A program made the translations under genes and the position numbers. A stretch of DNA of 64,000 bases from Flavobacterium sp. KACC 22763 (GTDB taxonomy: Bacteria > Bacteroidota > Bacteroidia > Flavobacteriales > Flavobacteriaceae): assembly GCF_028736155.1 (NCBI RefSeq), contig NZ_CP117879.1:5497006-5561005 (forward strand), written 5' to 3'. The notes below the pieces were generated by a model. That model was not told the DNA's origin, ran no database searches, and was given only the letters and a program-made list of their open reading frames with translations. This document shows, in pieces, positions 53,770 to 62,660 of this stretch (within the stretch, counting starts at the first letter, position 1; every line of letters begins with the position of its first letter).

Positions 53770-55284
53770 ATGAAAAATAGATATATCAAAATATTTTGTG
53801 TCGCAATTGTTGGTGCTTTGACATTGGCTTCATGCGATAAAGGATTCGAAGAAATGAATAAGAATCCAAATGCTTTAACAGATCCAGCTGTAAAATCAAT
53901 GTTTACGCTTGCTGAGATTTATGTAGACGGACAAGATTTTTCTAACACAAGAGGAAACAATTTATACGCAGCACAAATTGTACAGCAGTTTTCTTCACTT
54001 GGAGGGCCAGGTTCAAAATATACGTACTCTTCTGAGTATTCTGCCGCTCTTTTTGGTGAAACTTATGGAAAAGGATTAAATCAGATTTTCCAATTATTAT
54101 CTGTAGTAGAGAATACGCCAGAGAACTCAAATATGATTCAGGCATGTAGAATCATGAAAGTTTTCTTATTTCAAAAATTAACAGATACTTATGGTGAAGT
54201 TCCTTATTTTGACGCTGGAAAAGGATACAACGGAAACGTATTTTCTCCAAAATATGACACACAAGAAGCTATCTACAATGATCTTTTAAAGGAATTAGAT
54301 GAAGCTGGAACTGCTCTAGATGCGGGGAAACCTTTCGTTGGAAATGCCGATTTGTACTACCAAAGTGATGTTGCAAGATGGAAAAAACTGGCAAACTCTT
54401 TAATGCTGAGAGTAGCAATGCGTCTGTCTAAGGTAAACCCTGCAAAAGCAAAAGAATTTGTAGAAAAAGCTTATTCAAAAGGAGTTTTTACTTCAAATGA
54501 TGACAGTTTGGTTTTAAAACACGATGCAGGTCCTGCAGGAGTAAAAACCAATCCAATTACATCTTCTTGGGTTAGAAACGATTTGAACGGAGGAGAATCT
54601 AACATTAAATTTAGTAAAACGTTTATCGATATGTTGAAAAACACAAATGATCCACGTTTAAGAATTTATGCAAAACTGGAAGCAACTGGAGATAATAACC
54701 CTGCAAGTCAGCAAGGTTTGGCAAATGATGCAAAAGAATTTCCAGGAGGAGACAAAAAATTGTTCTCAGACCCAAACACTTCTACAGTATTGCGTTTAGA
54801 TGCTCCAACATTAATTATGTCTTATGCTGAGGTTCAGTTTTTATTGGCAGAAGCCGCAGTAAAAGGATGGAACGTTGGCGGATCGGCTCAAACGTATTAT
54901 GAAAATGGAGTAAGAGGCGCTATGAATATTTTAGCAATTTTTGGAGATAAAGTGCCTTTGGTTTCGCCAGCAGAATACAATACTTACATTACAACATATC
55001 CATTTAAATCTACAGGAACAGAAGCGCAGAAAATCGAACAGATTATCACGCAAAAATGGATTGTATTATTATTCAATGGTTTTGAGGCATTTTCAGAATA
55101 TAGAAGAACAGGTTACCCAGTTTTAGTTCCTGTTAATGATCCAACAGGAGAAACTCAGGGAACGATTCCGAGAAGATTAATTTATGATCAGTCAGAACTT
55201 ATTACAAACGAGGCTAATTATAAAGAAGCAATTCAACGTCAAGGTTTAGATTTAATGACCACAAGAATCTGGTGGGATAAATAA
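53770..55284 (+). CDS. SusD-like glycan-binding lipoprotein of the mannan locus
   Basis: This 504-aa protein has a lipoprotein signal (KIFCVAIVGALTLASC; Cys22) and belongs to the second SusD-like subfamily (DKGFEEMNKNPNALTDPAVK; PTLIMSYAEVQFLLAEAAVK). It lies 11 bp after SusC and completes the import complex. A hairpin terminator follows, so the hydrolases further on are either read through or have their own promoter. Confidence 0.94.
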   Translation: MKNRYIKIFCVAIVGALTLASCDKGFEEMNKNPNALTDPAVKSMFTLAEIYVDGQDFSNTRGNNLYAAQIVQQFSSLGGPGSKYTYSSEYSAALFGETYGKGLNQIFQLLSVVENTPENSNMIQACRIMKVFLFQKLTDTYGEVPYFDAGKGYNGNVFSPKYDTQEAIYNDLLKELDEAGTALDAGKPFVGNADLYYQSDVARWKKLANSLMLRVAMRLSKVNPAKAKEFVEKAYSKGVFTSNDDSLVLKHDAGPAGVKTNPITSSWVRNDLNGGESNIKFSKTFIDMLKNTNDPRLRIYAKLEATGDNNPASQQGLANDAKEFPGGDKKLFSDPNTSTVLRLDAPTLIMSYAEVQFLLAEAAVKGWNVGGSAQTYYENGVRGAMNILAIFGDKVPLVSPAEYNTYITTYPFKSTGTEAQKIEQIITQKWIVLLFNGFEAFSEYRRTGYPVLVPVNDPTGETQGTIPRRLIYDQSELITNEANYKEAIQRQGLDLMTTRIWWDK

Positions 55285-55727
55285 TTTTTAAATTGGTTGG
55301 TTAGTTAAGATAAGTCGGGTAATGAGCATACCCGGCTTATTTTTAAAATCTGCAATTGATTGATCTGAAAAGTAAATATTTGAAAAGTTATTTTATAGAT
55401 TCAAATACCTTTTTTTTCGCATAAAACAAATTTTGGTTCTGCTGAAAAAGATGGATTTTATTTTCTGTATTTTAAAAATTTCAAAATACTATACTTAAAG
55501 TTTATTTCAATTATTTGAATTTAAAACAATCCATATCAAAATAAAATAAAGTATAAGGCAGTGGTAAAGAAGATATTTCTAGTTGTATTTTAGAGTTACT
55601 AACAAAGAATAAATTCTAAAGAGAAGGAATAGGTGCGGTCAGTTCTTTCCTTCTCTAAAACTGCCAAATTACCAGATTACTTACCTTTTTAGTAATTTTA
55701 GAAGGTATTAATATATTACTCAGTAAA
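55285..55727 (+). other. 443-bp gap before the beta-mannosidase gene
   Basis: It contains the susCD terminator at 55312-55338 and a 10-bp stem AGAGAAGGAA/TTCCTTCTCT with a 17-nt loop at 55620-55656. The stem is not followed by a T-run, so it may be regulatory rather than a terminator. The rest is AT-rich, with no ORF and no further LacI-type operator that I could find. Confidence 0.5.
55312..55338 (+). terminator. Terminator after susCD of the mannan locus
   Basis: AAGTCGGGTA pairs with TACCCGGCTT (10 bp with one G-T), with a 7-nt loop and ATTTTT following, 27 bp after the SusD stop. Confidence 0.88.
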
Positions 55728-57716
55728 ATGAATTATCAAAATAAACTTCATTGGATAATGTCCTTATTTCTGGCAGGTTTTACATCAATTGTCTTTTCGC
55801 AGAAAATTGATTTAAAAAACAATTGGACATACCGTGAAGAAAAAACGCAAAAATGGTATTCGGCTAGTGTTCCAGGAGAAATTCATACCGATTTGCTCAA
55901 CAGCAAATTAATACCAGATCCATTTTACAGAGATAATGAAAAAAAACTGCAATGGATTGAACGCAAAAACTGGGAATACAAAACTGCTTTTCAGGTTACA
56001 GCAAATATGCTGAAAAAGAAAAACACAGAATTAGTTTTTGACGGATTAGATACTTATGCATCAGTATATTTAAACAATCAATTGGTTTTAAAAGCTGATA
56101 ATATGTTCCGTCAATGGAGAGTTGACGTTAAGAAAGTCTTGAAATCAGGAAATAATGATTTGCGAATCGTATTTCAATCAGCACAAAATGTAGTTGATTC
56201 ATTGGCAAAAAAAGATTATCCATTTGTAATTCCAGACAATCCGCGCGCTTATGTTCGTAAAGCGCAATACCATTTTGGCTGGGATTGGGGACCAAAATTT
56301 ACAACTTGCGGAATCTGGAAAACGCCAAGATTTGAAGCTTACGATGAAAAAGAACCTGAGAAACCGTATGTTTTAAATCGAAAGATTGAATTAATACAAG
56401 AGCCAGATAGTTTGGGCAGATCTTTCTATTTTAAAATTGATGGAAAACCAGTTTACATGAAAGGAGCGAATTATATTCCATCAGACGCTTTTCTTTCGAA
56501 AGTGACCAAAAAAGAATATGAAAAAATAGTCTTATCTGCCAAAGAAGCCAATATGAACATGCTTCGCGTTTGGGGCGGAGGTATTTACGAAGACGACTAT
56601 TTCTACGATTTGTGCGATAAATACGGAATAAATGTCTGGCAGGATTTTATGTTTGCAGGCACAATGGTTCCGGGAGACGATGCTTTTTTTGAAAATGTAA
56701 AAAAAGAAGTCCAATATCAGGTAAAGAGATTGCGCCATCATCCAAGCATCGTTTTATGGTGTGGAAACAACGAATCTGATGAAGCCTTTAAAAATTGGGG
56801 CTGGATGAAAAGTTTCAAAATTTCAAAACAAGATTCAATCCGTTTGTGGAAAGATTATACGCGTTTATTTCACGACAGTATTCCAAAATGGGTAAAAGAA
56901 GTCGATGGTAAACGTCCGTATTTAAGCTCTTCGCCATTATACCATTGGTCAAAAGCCAAAAGTATCACCGAAGGAGATAGCCATTATTGGGGAATTTGGT
57001 GGGGATTGGAAGATATTGAAGCCGTTCAGAAAAAAACGGGACGTTTTGTGAGCGAATACGGAATGCTGTCTTTACCAAATTATAATTCAATTGAAGGATT
57101 TACTTCACCAGAAGATCGAAATTTATATTCAGATATACTAAAAGTACATTTGAAAGCGGGTAAAGGTTTTGAAAAATTAGATTCCTATCTCGGCAAATAT
57201 TTCATTGATGCTTCTAAAATAAAAAAGATGAATCTGGAAGATTATGCCTACTTGAGCCAATGCATGCATTATTATTCCATCAAAAATATTGTCGGTACGC
57301 ATCGTGCTAAAGCGCCTTACAATATGGGGACTTTAGTTTGGCAATTAAATGATTGTTGGCCAGTAGCAAGCTGGAGTATTACCGATTACAACAACCGACA
57401 GCCAAAAGCGGCTTGGTATGCCATAAAAGAAGCCTATAGAGATGACATAAAACCAGAAACGGATTTTACGCACCCAAAAGATTTGGCATTAGAAGATCCA
57501 AAAATCAGTTGGGAGATAAAAGGAAATAACATAATTATAAAAGCTCAGAAAATGGCAAAATACGTTTGTATTTCAATGAAAGGCTATAATGGAAAATGGA
57601 GCGATAATTATTTTGATCTAAAAGCGGGAGAGGAAAAAACAATTTCGTTTGAAGGGAAAATAGCGAAGCCAGAGATTAAGATTTATTCTTTGTTTGAGGT
57701 TCTTAAAAGGTACTAA
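55728..57716 (+). CDS. GH2 beta-mannosidase lacking most of its second domain
   Basis: The 662-aa product has a signal peptide (LFLAGFTSIVFS), an N-terminal jelly-roll (residues about 25-205; YHFGWDWGPKFTTCGIW) and the TIM barrel (SFYFKIDGKPVYMKGANYIP). The acid/base is Glu349 in LWCGNNES and the nucleophile Glu443 in RFVSEYGM. Full-length family members are about 830-860 aa. Here the sequence passes at residue about 212 from the end of the jelly-roll straight into RKIELIQEPDSLGRSFYF, so the immunoglobulin-like domain 2 is almost wholly absent, in frame. Catalytic residues are intact. The C-terminal domains also look short. It would cleave beta-mannosidic ends such as the core Man-beta-GlcNAc of N-glycans. 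Confidence 0.88.
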   Translation: MNYQNKLHWIMSLFLAGFTSIVFSQKIDLKNNWTYREEKTQKWYSASVPGEIHTDLLNSKLIPDPFYRDNEKKLQWIERKNWEYKTAFQVTANMLKKKNTELVFDGLDTYASVYLNNQLVLKADNMFRQWRVDVKKVLKSGNNDLRIVFQSAQNVVDSLAKKDYPFVIPDNPRAYVRKAQYHFGWDWGPKFTTCGIWKTPRFEAYDEKEPEKPYVLNRKIELIQEPDSLGRSFYFKIDGKPVYMKGANYIPSDAFLSKVTKKEYEKIVLSAKEANMNMLRVWGGGIYEDDYFYDLCDKYGINVWQDFMFAGTMVPGDDAFFENVKKEVQYQVKRLRHHPSIVLWCGNNESDEAFKNWGWMKSFKISKQDSIRLWKDYTRLFHDSIPKWVKEVDGKRPYLSSSPLYHWSKAKSITEGDSHYWGIWWGLEDIEAVQKKTGRFVSEYGMLSLPNYNSIEGFTSPEDRNLYSDILKVHLKAGKGFEKLDSYLGKYFIDASKIKKMNLEDYAYLSQCMHYYSIKNIVGTHRAKAPYNMGTLVWQLNDCWPVASWSITDYNNRQPKAAWYAIKEAYRDDIKPETDFTHPKDLALEDPKISWEIKGNNIIIKAQKMAKYVCISMKGYNGKWSDNYFDLKAGEEKTISFEGKIAKPEIKIYSLFEVLKRY

Positions 57717-57748
57717 GATGCTAAGGTTCTAAGGGACAAAGGTTTTTT

Positions 57749-57771
57749 GTAGAGACGCACCGCACGTCTCC
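57749..57771. repeat. REP-type palindrome (GAGACG/CGTCTC), copy 1
   Basis: GTAGAGACGCACCGCACGTC contains the stem GAGACG/CGTCTC. A variant lies 72 bp downstream. This is a common type of dispersed intergenic repeat in Bacteroidota. Confidence 0.75.
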
Positions 57772-57820
57772 TTATGAAAATTACGGTTCATTCTTTATTA
57801 TAATGTTTTATAAATTGACC

Positions 57821-57846
57821 GTAGAGACGCGCTGTCGTGCGTCTAA
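57821..57846. repeat. REP-type palindrome, copy 2
   Basis: It opens with the same GTAGAGACGC and has the stem AGACGC/GCGTCT around an 8-nt loop. Together with copy 1 it fills the gap between the beta-mannosidase and the first GH92 gene. Confidence 0.75.
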
Positions 57847-57912
57847 CATACAGAAATTAAAAAATATTTGCGTTAATTATTTAAAACCATACGCAATCAA
57901 AAATAAAAATAT

Positions 57913-60174
57913 ATGAGAATAGCATTTAGCGGTTTTTTGGCTTTGAGTTTACTTCTTGCCAATCCGATAATTTCACAGCAAAAAAAGGCAAAACAAACAG
58001 ATGTAAATTACACGCAATATGTAGATCCGCTTATTGGTTCGGCAGGTCATGGTCACGTGTTTGTGGGCGCAAATGTTCCTTTTGGAGCCGTGCAGTTGGG
58101 ACCGGTAAATATTTTTGAAGGCTGGGATTGGTGCAGCGGTTACAATTATGCCAGCAATACCATTTTGGGCTTCACGCACACGCACTTAAGCGGAACTGGA
58201 ATAGGAGATTTAAATGATATTTTGGTGCTTCCAGTCAGTGGAAAAGTCGGTTTGACCAAAGGAACAAAAGAAGATATGGTGAACGGTTACGGTTCATATT
58301 TCTCTCATAAAAACGAAGTGGTAAAACCAGGGTATTATAGCGTTTTATTGGATAAGTATAAAATCAAAGCCGAATTAACGGCAAGCGAAAGAGTCGGTTT
58401 TCATAAATATACTTTTGAAAATGCTAATGATTCACACATTTTAATTGATCTAGCCGACGGAATCGGCTGGGACAGACCAGTAAAAACTTTCATTAAAAAA
58501 GTTAGCGAAACCAAAATTGAAGGCTACCGCTATTCGGCAGGATGGGCGGCAGATCAACGCGTTTATTTTGCAATGGAATTCTCTGAGCCAATTACAAATA
58601 TGATGGTTTATGACAGTACAGCTGTCGTTAAAGGGACTGAAGGAGAAGGCTTGAAAATAAAAGCGGTTTTAGATTTTAAAACCTTAAAAAACAAACAGAT
58701 TCTGGTAAAAGTCGGAATTTCTCCAGTAAGCACAGAAAATGCATCTGCCAATATAAAAGCAGAAATTCCGAATTGGGATTTTGAAGCTGTCGTAAAATTG
58801 GCAGATTCGAAATGGAACAAGGAGTTAAATAAAGTTCAGATAAAAGCAGACGATAAAACAATGAAAGTTTTCTATACTTCATTGTATCATACTATGTTTG
58901 CGCCTTCCATTTTTAATGATGCGAACGGAGATTATTTAGGAACTGATAAAAAGGTTTATGAAAAAGCCAATTTTACCAATTACACTACTTTTTCGCTTTG
59001 GGATACTTACCGCGGATTGCATCCATTATATACCATTACACAGCCTGAAAAAATCAATGATATTGTAAAATCATTTTTAGCGATTTATCAGCAACAGGGA
59101 AGATTGCCGGTTTGGCATTTGATGGGCAATGAAACCAATACGATGAACGGAAATCATTCTATAGCTGTTATTGTCGATGCCTATTTAAAAGGATACCGTG
59201 ATTATGATATCAACTTAGCGTACGAAGCCATTAAAAAAACGGCAATGCAAACCCGCGACGGAATGGATTATGTTCAGAAACTAGAATATATTCCAGCTGA
59301 TAAACTTTTAGAATCTGTTGGAAATGCTTTAGAATATGCCATAGATGATTACTGCATCGCCTTAATGGCAAAAACTTTAAATAAAACGGACGATTATAAT
59401 TATTTTACCAAAAGAGCCAATTTGTACAAACAGTATTTTGATAAAGAAACCACTTTTATGCGTGGTAAATTGACAAACGGAAATTGGAGAACACCATTTA
59501 ATCCGCTTTCTTCAGCGCACCGTAAAGACGATTATGTTGAAGGAAATGCGTGGCAATATACTTGGCTGGTTCCGCAAGATCCATACGGTTTAATCGATTT
59601 ATTTGGAAGCGAAGATAAATTTATTGCAAAACTGGATTCTTTGTTTTTAATAACAGATAAAGTAGAAGGAGAAGACGTTTCGCCAGATATCAGCGGTTTA
59701 ATAGGCCAGTACGCACACGGAAATGAACCGAATCATCATATTCCGTATCTGTATGCCTATGTTGGACAGCCTTGGAAAACAGCAAAATTAATTCGAGAAA
59801 TCGATGATAAATTCTATTCAACAAAACCAGACGGATTGTGCGGTAATGAAGATTTGGGGCAAATGTCGGCTTGGTACGTTTTATCTTCTATGGGATTCTA
59901 TTCGGTTAATCCTGCAAACGGAATTTATGTTTTAGGAAGTCCATTAGTAAATTCAGCGGTTATCCATCATAAAAAAGGAATTTCATTTACAGTAAATGCC
60001 GTTAATAATAGCGCTTCAAACATTTATATACAAAAAGCAGAATATAACGGAAAACCCTATACAAAATCATACATCACACAAGAAATGATCGTAAAAGGGG
60101 GAGAGTTGAAACTATATATGGGAAATAAACCATCAGCTACATTTGGAGTTAAGAAAGAAGATAGACCGTTGTAA
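57913..60174 (+). CDS. GH92 alpha-mannosidase (first copy)
   Basis: This 753-aa protein has a signal peptide (RIAFSGFLALSLLLANPIIS) and GH92 features throughout: YVDPLIGSAGHGHVFVGANV, FTHTHLSGTGIGD, EGNAWQYTWLVPQD, HGNEPNHHIPYLY and CGNEDLGQMSAWYVLSSMGF. GH92 enzymes are calcium-dependent exo-alpha-mannosidases that invert configuration. Different members cut 1,2-, 1,3- or 1,4-linkages, and I cannot tell which from sequence. It probably acts in the periplasm on imported glycans. It lies in a row with the second GH92 and GH125. Confidence 0.95.
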   Translation: MRIAFSGFLALSLLLANPIISQQKKAKQTDVNYTQYVDPLIGSAGHGHVFVGANVPFGAVQLGPVNIFEGWDWCSGYNYASNTILGFTHTHLSGTGIGDLNDILVLPVSGKVGLTKGTKEDMVNGYGSYFSHKNEVVKPGYYSVLLDKYKIKAELTASERVGFHKYTFENANDSHILIDLADGIGWDRPVKTFIKKVSETKIEGYRYSAGWAADQRVYFAMEFSEPITNMMVYDSTAVVKGTEGEGLKIKAVLDFKTLKNKQILVKVGISPVSTENASANIKAEIPNWDFEAVVKLADSKWNKELNKVQIKADDKTMKVFYTSLYHTMFAPSIFNDANGDYLGTDKKVYEKANFTNYTTFSLWDTYRGLHPLYTITQPEKINDIVKSFLAIYQQQGRLPVWHLMGNETNTMNGNHSIAVIVDAYLKGYRDYDINLAYEAIKKTAMQTRDGMDYVQKLEYIPADKLLESVGNALEYAIDDYCIALMAKTLNKTDDYNYFTKRANLYKQYFDKETTFMRGKLTNGNWRTPFNPLSSAHRKDDYVEGNAWQYTWLVPQDPYGLIDLFGSEDKFIAKLDSLFLITDKVEGEDVSPDISGLIGQYAHGNEPNHHIPYLYAYVGQPWKTAKLIREIDDKFYSTKPDGLCGNEDLGQMSAWYVLSSMGFYSVNPANGIYVLGSPLVNSAVIHHKKGISFTVNAVNNSASNIYIQKAEYNGKPYTKSYITQEMIVKGGELKLYMGNKPSATFGVKKEDRPL

Positions 60175-60209
60175 GTAGTGTTCAGTGTTCAGTTTTTAGT
60201 GAGCAGTTT

Positions 60210-60236
60210 CCTAACAGGTTTTAAAAACCTGTTAGG
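60210..60236. repeat. Palindromic repeat AACAGGTT/AACCTGTT, copy 1
   Basis: CCTAACAGGTTTT and AAAACCTGTTAGG form a long inverted repeat between the two GH92 genes. A diverged copy lies at 60335-60358. It could act as a terminator or mRNA-stabilising hairpin. Confidence 0.8.
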
Positions 60237-60262
60237 TATGATTTAAGGTTAAAATTTACGGC

Positions 60263-60295
60263 AGCTTTGTCAAAGTTTTAAACTTTGACAAAGCT
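60263..60295. repeat. Perfect 16-bp inverted repeat with one-base centre
   Basis: AGCTTTGTCAAAGTTT and AAACTTTGACAAAGCT are exact reverse complements separated by a single T. It is unrelated in sequence to the repeats on either side. Confidence 0.8.
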
Positions 60296-60334
60296 TAGGC
60301 AAACGAGATTGGCATTTTACAAAGAATAAAATAG

Positions 60335-60358
60335 CTAATAGGTTTTTTAACCTGTTAG
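60335..60358. repeat. Palindromic repeat AATAGGTT/AACCTGTT, copy 2
   Basis: CTAATAGGTT-TTTT-AACCTGTTAG is a slightly degenerate copy of the repeat at 60210-60236, ending 16 bp before the second GH92 start. Confidence 0.75.
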
Positions 60359-60374
60359 GATAACAACAGATAAT

Positions 60375-62654
60375 ATGAAAATAAAAAGTTTAATTTTTTT
60401 TGGATTAATACACTGCTGCATTTCTATAAATGCACAAGTTAAAGAACCTGTAGAACATGTAAACCCGTTAATGGGAACACAATCTTTGCATAATCTTTCA
60501 AACGGAAATACGTATCCCGCAATTTGCAGACCGTGGGGAATGAATTTCTGGACGCCACAAACAGGAAAAATGGGCGACGGATGGGCATATACTTATACCG
60601 CAGAAAAAATTAGAGGATTTAAGCAGACACATCAGCCTTCGCCTTGGATGAACGATTACGGTCAGTTTTCGATTATGCCAGTTACGGGTAAATTGGCTTT
60701 CGCCGAAGACGAACGTGCGAGCTGGTTCAGCCATAAAGCTGAGATTTCAAAACCGTATTATTACAACGTTTATCTTGCCGATCATGATGTTACTACCGAA
60801 ATTACGACAACAGAAAGAGCAGCACATTTCCAGATCACATTCCCTGAAAACGAAAAATCTTCTATTGTAATCGATGCTTTTGATAAAGGTTCTTACATCA
60901 AAATAATTCCGTCAGAAAACAAAATAATCGGTTATACAACTCGCAATAGTGGAGGAGTTCCTCAAAATTTCAAGAATTATTTTGTGCTAATTTTCGATAA
61001 ACCATTTGAAACAAATTCTACATGGGTTGATAAAGTTTTGACTGCTGATAAGCTAGAAGCAGAGGGAAATCATACAGGAGCTGTTGTTGGATTTAAAACC
61101 AAAAAAGGAGAAAAAGTCAATATTAGAGTGGCCTCTTCTTTTATAAGTCAGGAGCAGGCAGAATTGAATCTGAAAAACGAATTAGGCACATCAACTTTTA
61201 AAGAAACGGTTTTGCAATCTAAAGCAGAATGGAATAAAGTTTTAGGAAAAATTGCGATTGAAGATACCAATACAGATCAGTTAAAGACCTTTTATTCTTG
61301 TTTATACCGTACAGTTTGTTTTCCTCAAAAGCAATATGAAATTGATAAAGACGGAAAAATTGTGCACTATAGCCCATACAACGGAAAAACCCTTTCAGGT
61401 TATATGTATGCAGGAACTGGATTTTGGGATACTTTCCGCGCCTTATATCCATTGCTAAATTTGGTCTATCCTTCAATAAACAAAGAAATGCAGGAAGGAT
61501 TAATCAACGATTATAAAGAAGGTGGATTTCTGCCAGAATGGTCAAGTCCAGGTTTTAGAAATGTTATGGTTGGAAATAATTCAGCTTCTGTCGTTTCTGA
61601 TGCTTATATGAAAGGATTACGCGGTTATGATATCAATACTTTGTACGAAGCTTTATTGCATGGTGCGAACAACGAAGGTCCGATGGATGCTGTTGGAAGA
61701 AAAGGAGTTCAGTACTACAACACTTTAGGATATGTTCCGTATGATGTAAAAATCAACGAAAATGCTGCACGAACATTAGAATATGCTTATGATGATTTTA
61801 CAATTTGGAAATTGGCAAAAGCATTAAATCGCCCGAAAAAGGAAATTAGTTTGTATGAAAAGCGAATGCTGAATTACAAAAAACTCTACAATCCATCAGT
61901 AGGATTAATGAGCGGACGAAATAAAGACGGCAGTTTTCCAGCCAATTTTAATCCGTTTAAATGGGGAGATGCTTTTACTGAAGGAAATAGCTGGCATTAC
62001 AGTTGGAGCGTTTTTCACGACATTCAAGGCTTGATTGATTTGATGGGCGGAGAGAAAAATTTCACAGAAAAATTAGATGCTGTATTTACCACACCACCAA
62101 TTTTTGATGACAGTTATTATGGAGCTGTTATTCATGAAATCCGCGAAATGCAGATTATGAATATGGGACAATACGCTCACGGAAACCAGCCAATTCAGCA
62201 CATGATTTATCTGTACAATTATGCTGGGGAACCTTGGAAAACGCAATATTGGTCAAGAGAAGTCATGAACCGTTTGTACAAACCAACTCCAGACGGTTAT
62301 TGCGGAGATGAAGATAACGGACAGACTTCTGCATGGTATATTTTCTCAGCCATGGGATTCTATCCAGTTTGCCCAGGAACAGAAGAATATGTTTTGGGAG
62401 CGCCTTTGTTTAAGAAAACAACTTTACAGTTAGAAAACGGGAAACAGCTTATTATTAATGCACCGAATAATTCAGAAACTAATAAATATGTAAACGAATT
62501 AAAATGGGATAATGTTCTTCATACCAAAAATTATATCAATCATTTTGATGTGTTAAAAGGAGGGGAGTTAAATTTTGATATGACAAGTTCTCCTAATTTT
62601 AAAAGAGGCACAACAAAAGAAGCATACCCATATTCTTATTCAACTTCAAAATAA
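60375..62654 (+). CDS. GH92 alpha-mannosidase (second copy)
   Basis: This 759-aa protein has a signal peptide (KSLIFFGLIHCCISINA) and GH92 motifs: HVNPLMGTQSLHNLSNGNTY, FKQTHQPSPWMNDYGQFSIM, EGNSWHYSWSVFHDIQGLID, HGNQPIQHMIYLYNYAGEPW and CGDEDNGQTSAWYIFSAMGF. It is clearly diverged from the first copy (HQPSPWMNDYGQ in place of HLSGTGIGDLND), which suggests a different linkage specificity. The GH125 gene follows 6 bp later, so these two are one transcription unit. Confidence 0.95.
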   Translation: MKIKSLIFFGLIHCCISINAQVKEPVEHVNPLMGTQSLHNLSNGNTYPAICRPWGMNFWTPQTGKMGDGWAYTYTAEKIRGFKQTHQPSPWMNDYGQFSIMPVTGKLAFAEDERASWFSHKAEISKPYYYNVYLADHDVTTEITTTERAAHFQITFPENEKSSIVIDAFDKGSYIKIIPSENKIIGYTTRNSGGVPQNFKNYFVLIFDKPFETNSTWVDKVLTADKLEAEGNHTGAVVGFKTKKGEKVNIRVASSFISQEQAELNLKNELGTSTFKETVLQSKAEWNKVLGKIAIEDTNTDQLKTFYSCLYRTVCFPQKQYEIDKDGKIVHYSPYNGKTLSGYMYAGTGFWDTFRALYPLLNLVYPSINKEMQEGLINDYKEGGFLPEWSSPGFRNVMVGNNSASVVSDAYMKGLRGYDINTLYEALLHGANNEGPMDAVGRKGVQYYNTLGYVPYDVKINENAARTLEYAYDDFTIWKLAKALNRPKKEISLYEKRMLNYKKLYNPSVGLMSGRNKDGSFPANFNPFKWGDAFTEGNSWHYSWSVFHDIQGLIDLMGGEKNFTEKLDAVFTTPPIFDDSYYGAVIHEIREMQIMNMGQYAHGNQPIQHMIYLYNYAGEPWKTQYWSREVMNRLYKPTPDGYCGDEDNGQTSAWYIFSAMGFYPVCPGTEEYVLGAPLFKKTTLQLENGKQLIINAPNNSETNKYVNELKWDNVLHTKNYINHFDVLKGGELNFDMTSSPNFKRGTTKEAYPYSYSTSK

Positions 62655-62660
62655 AAAGAT

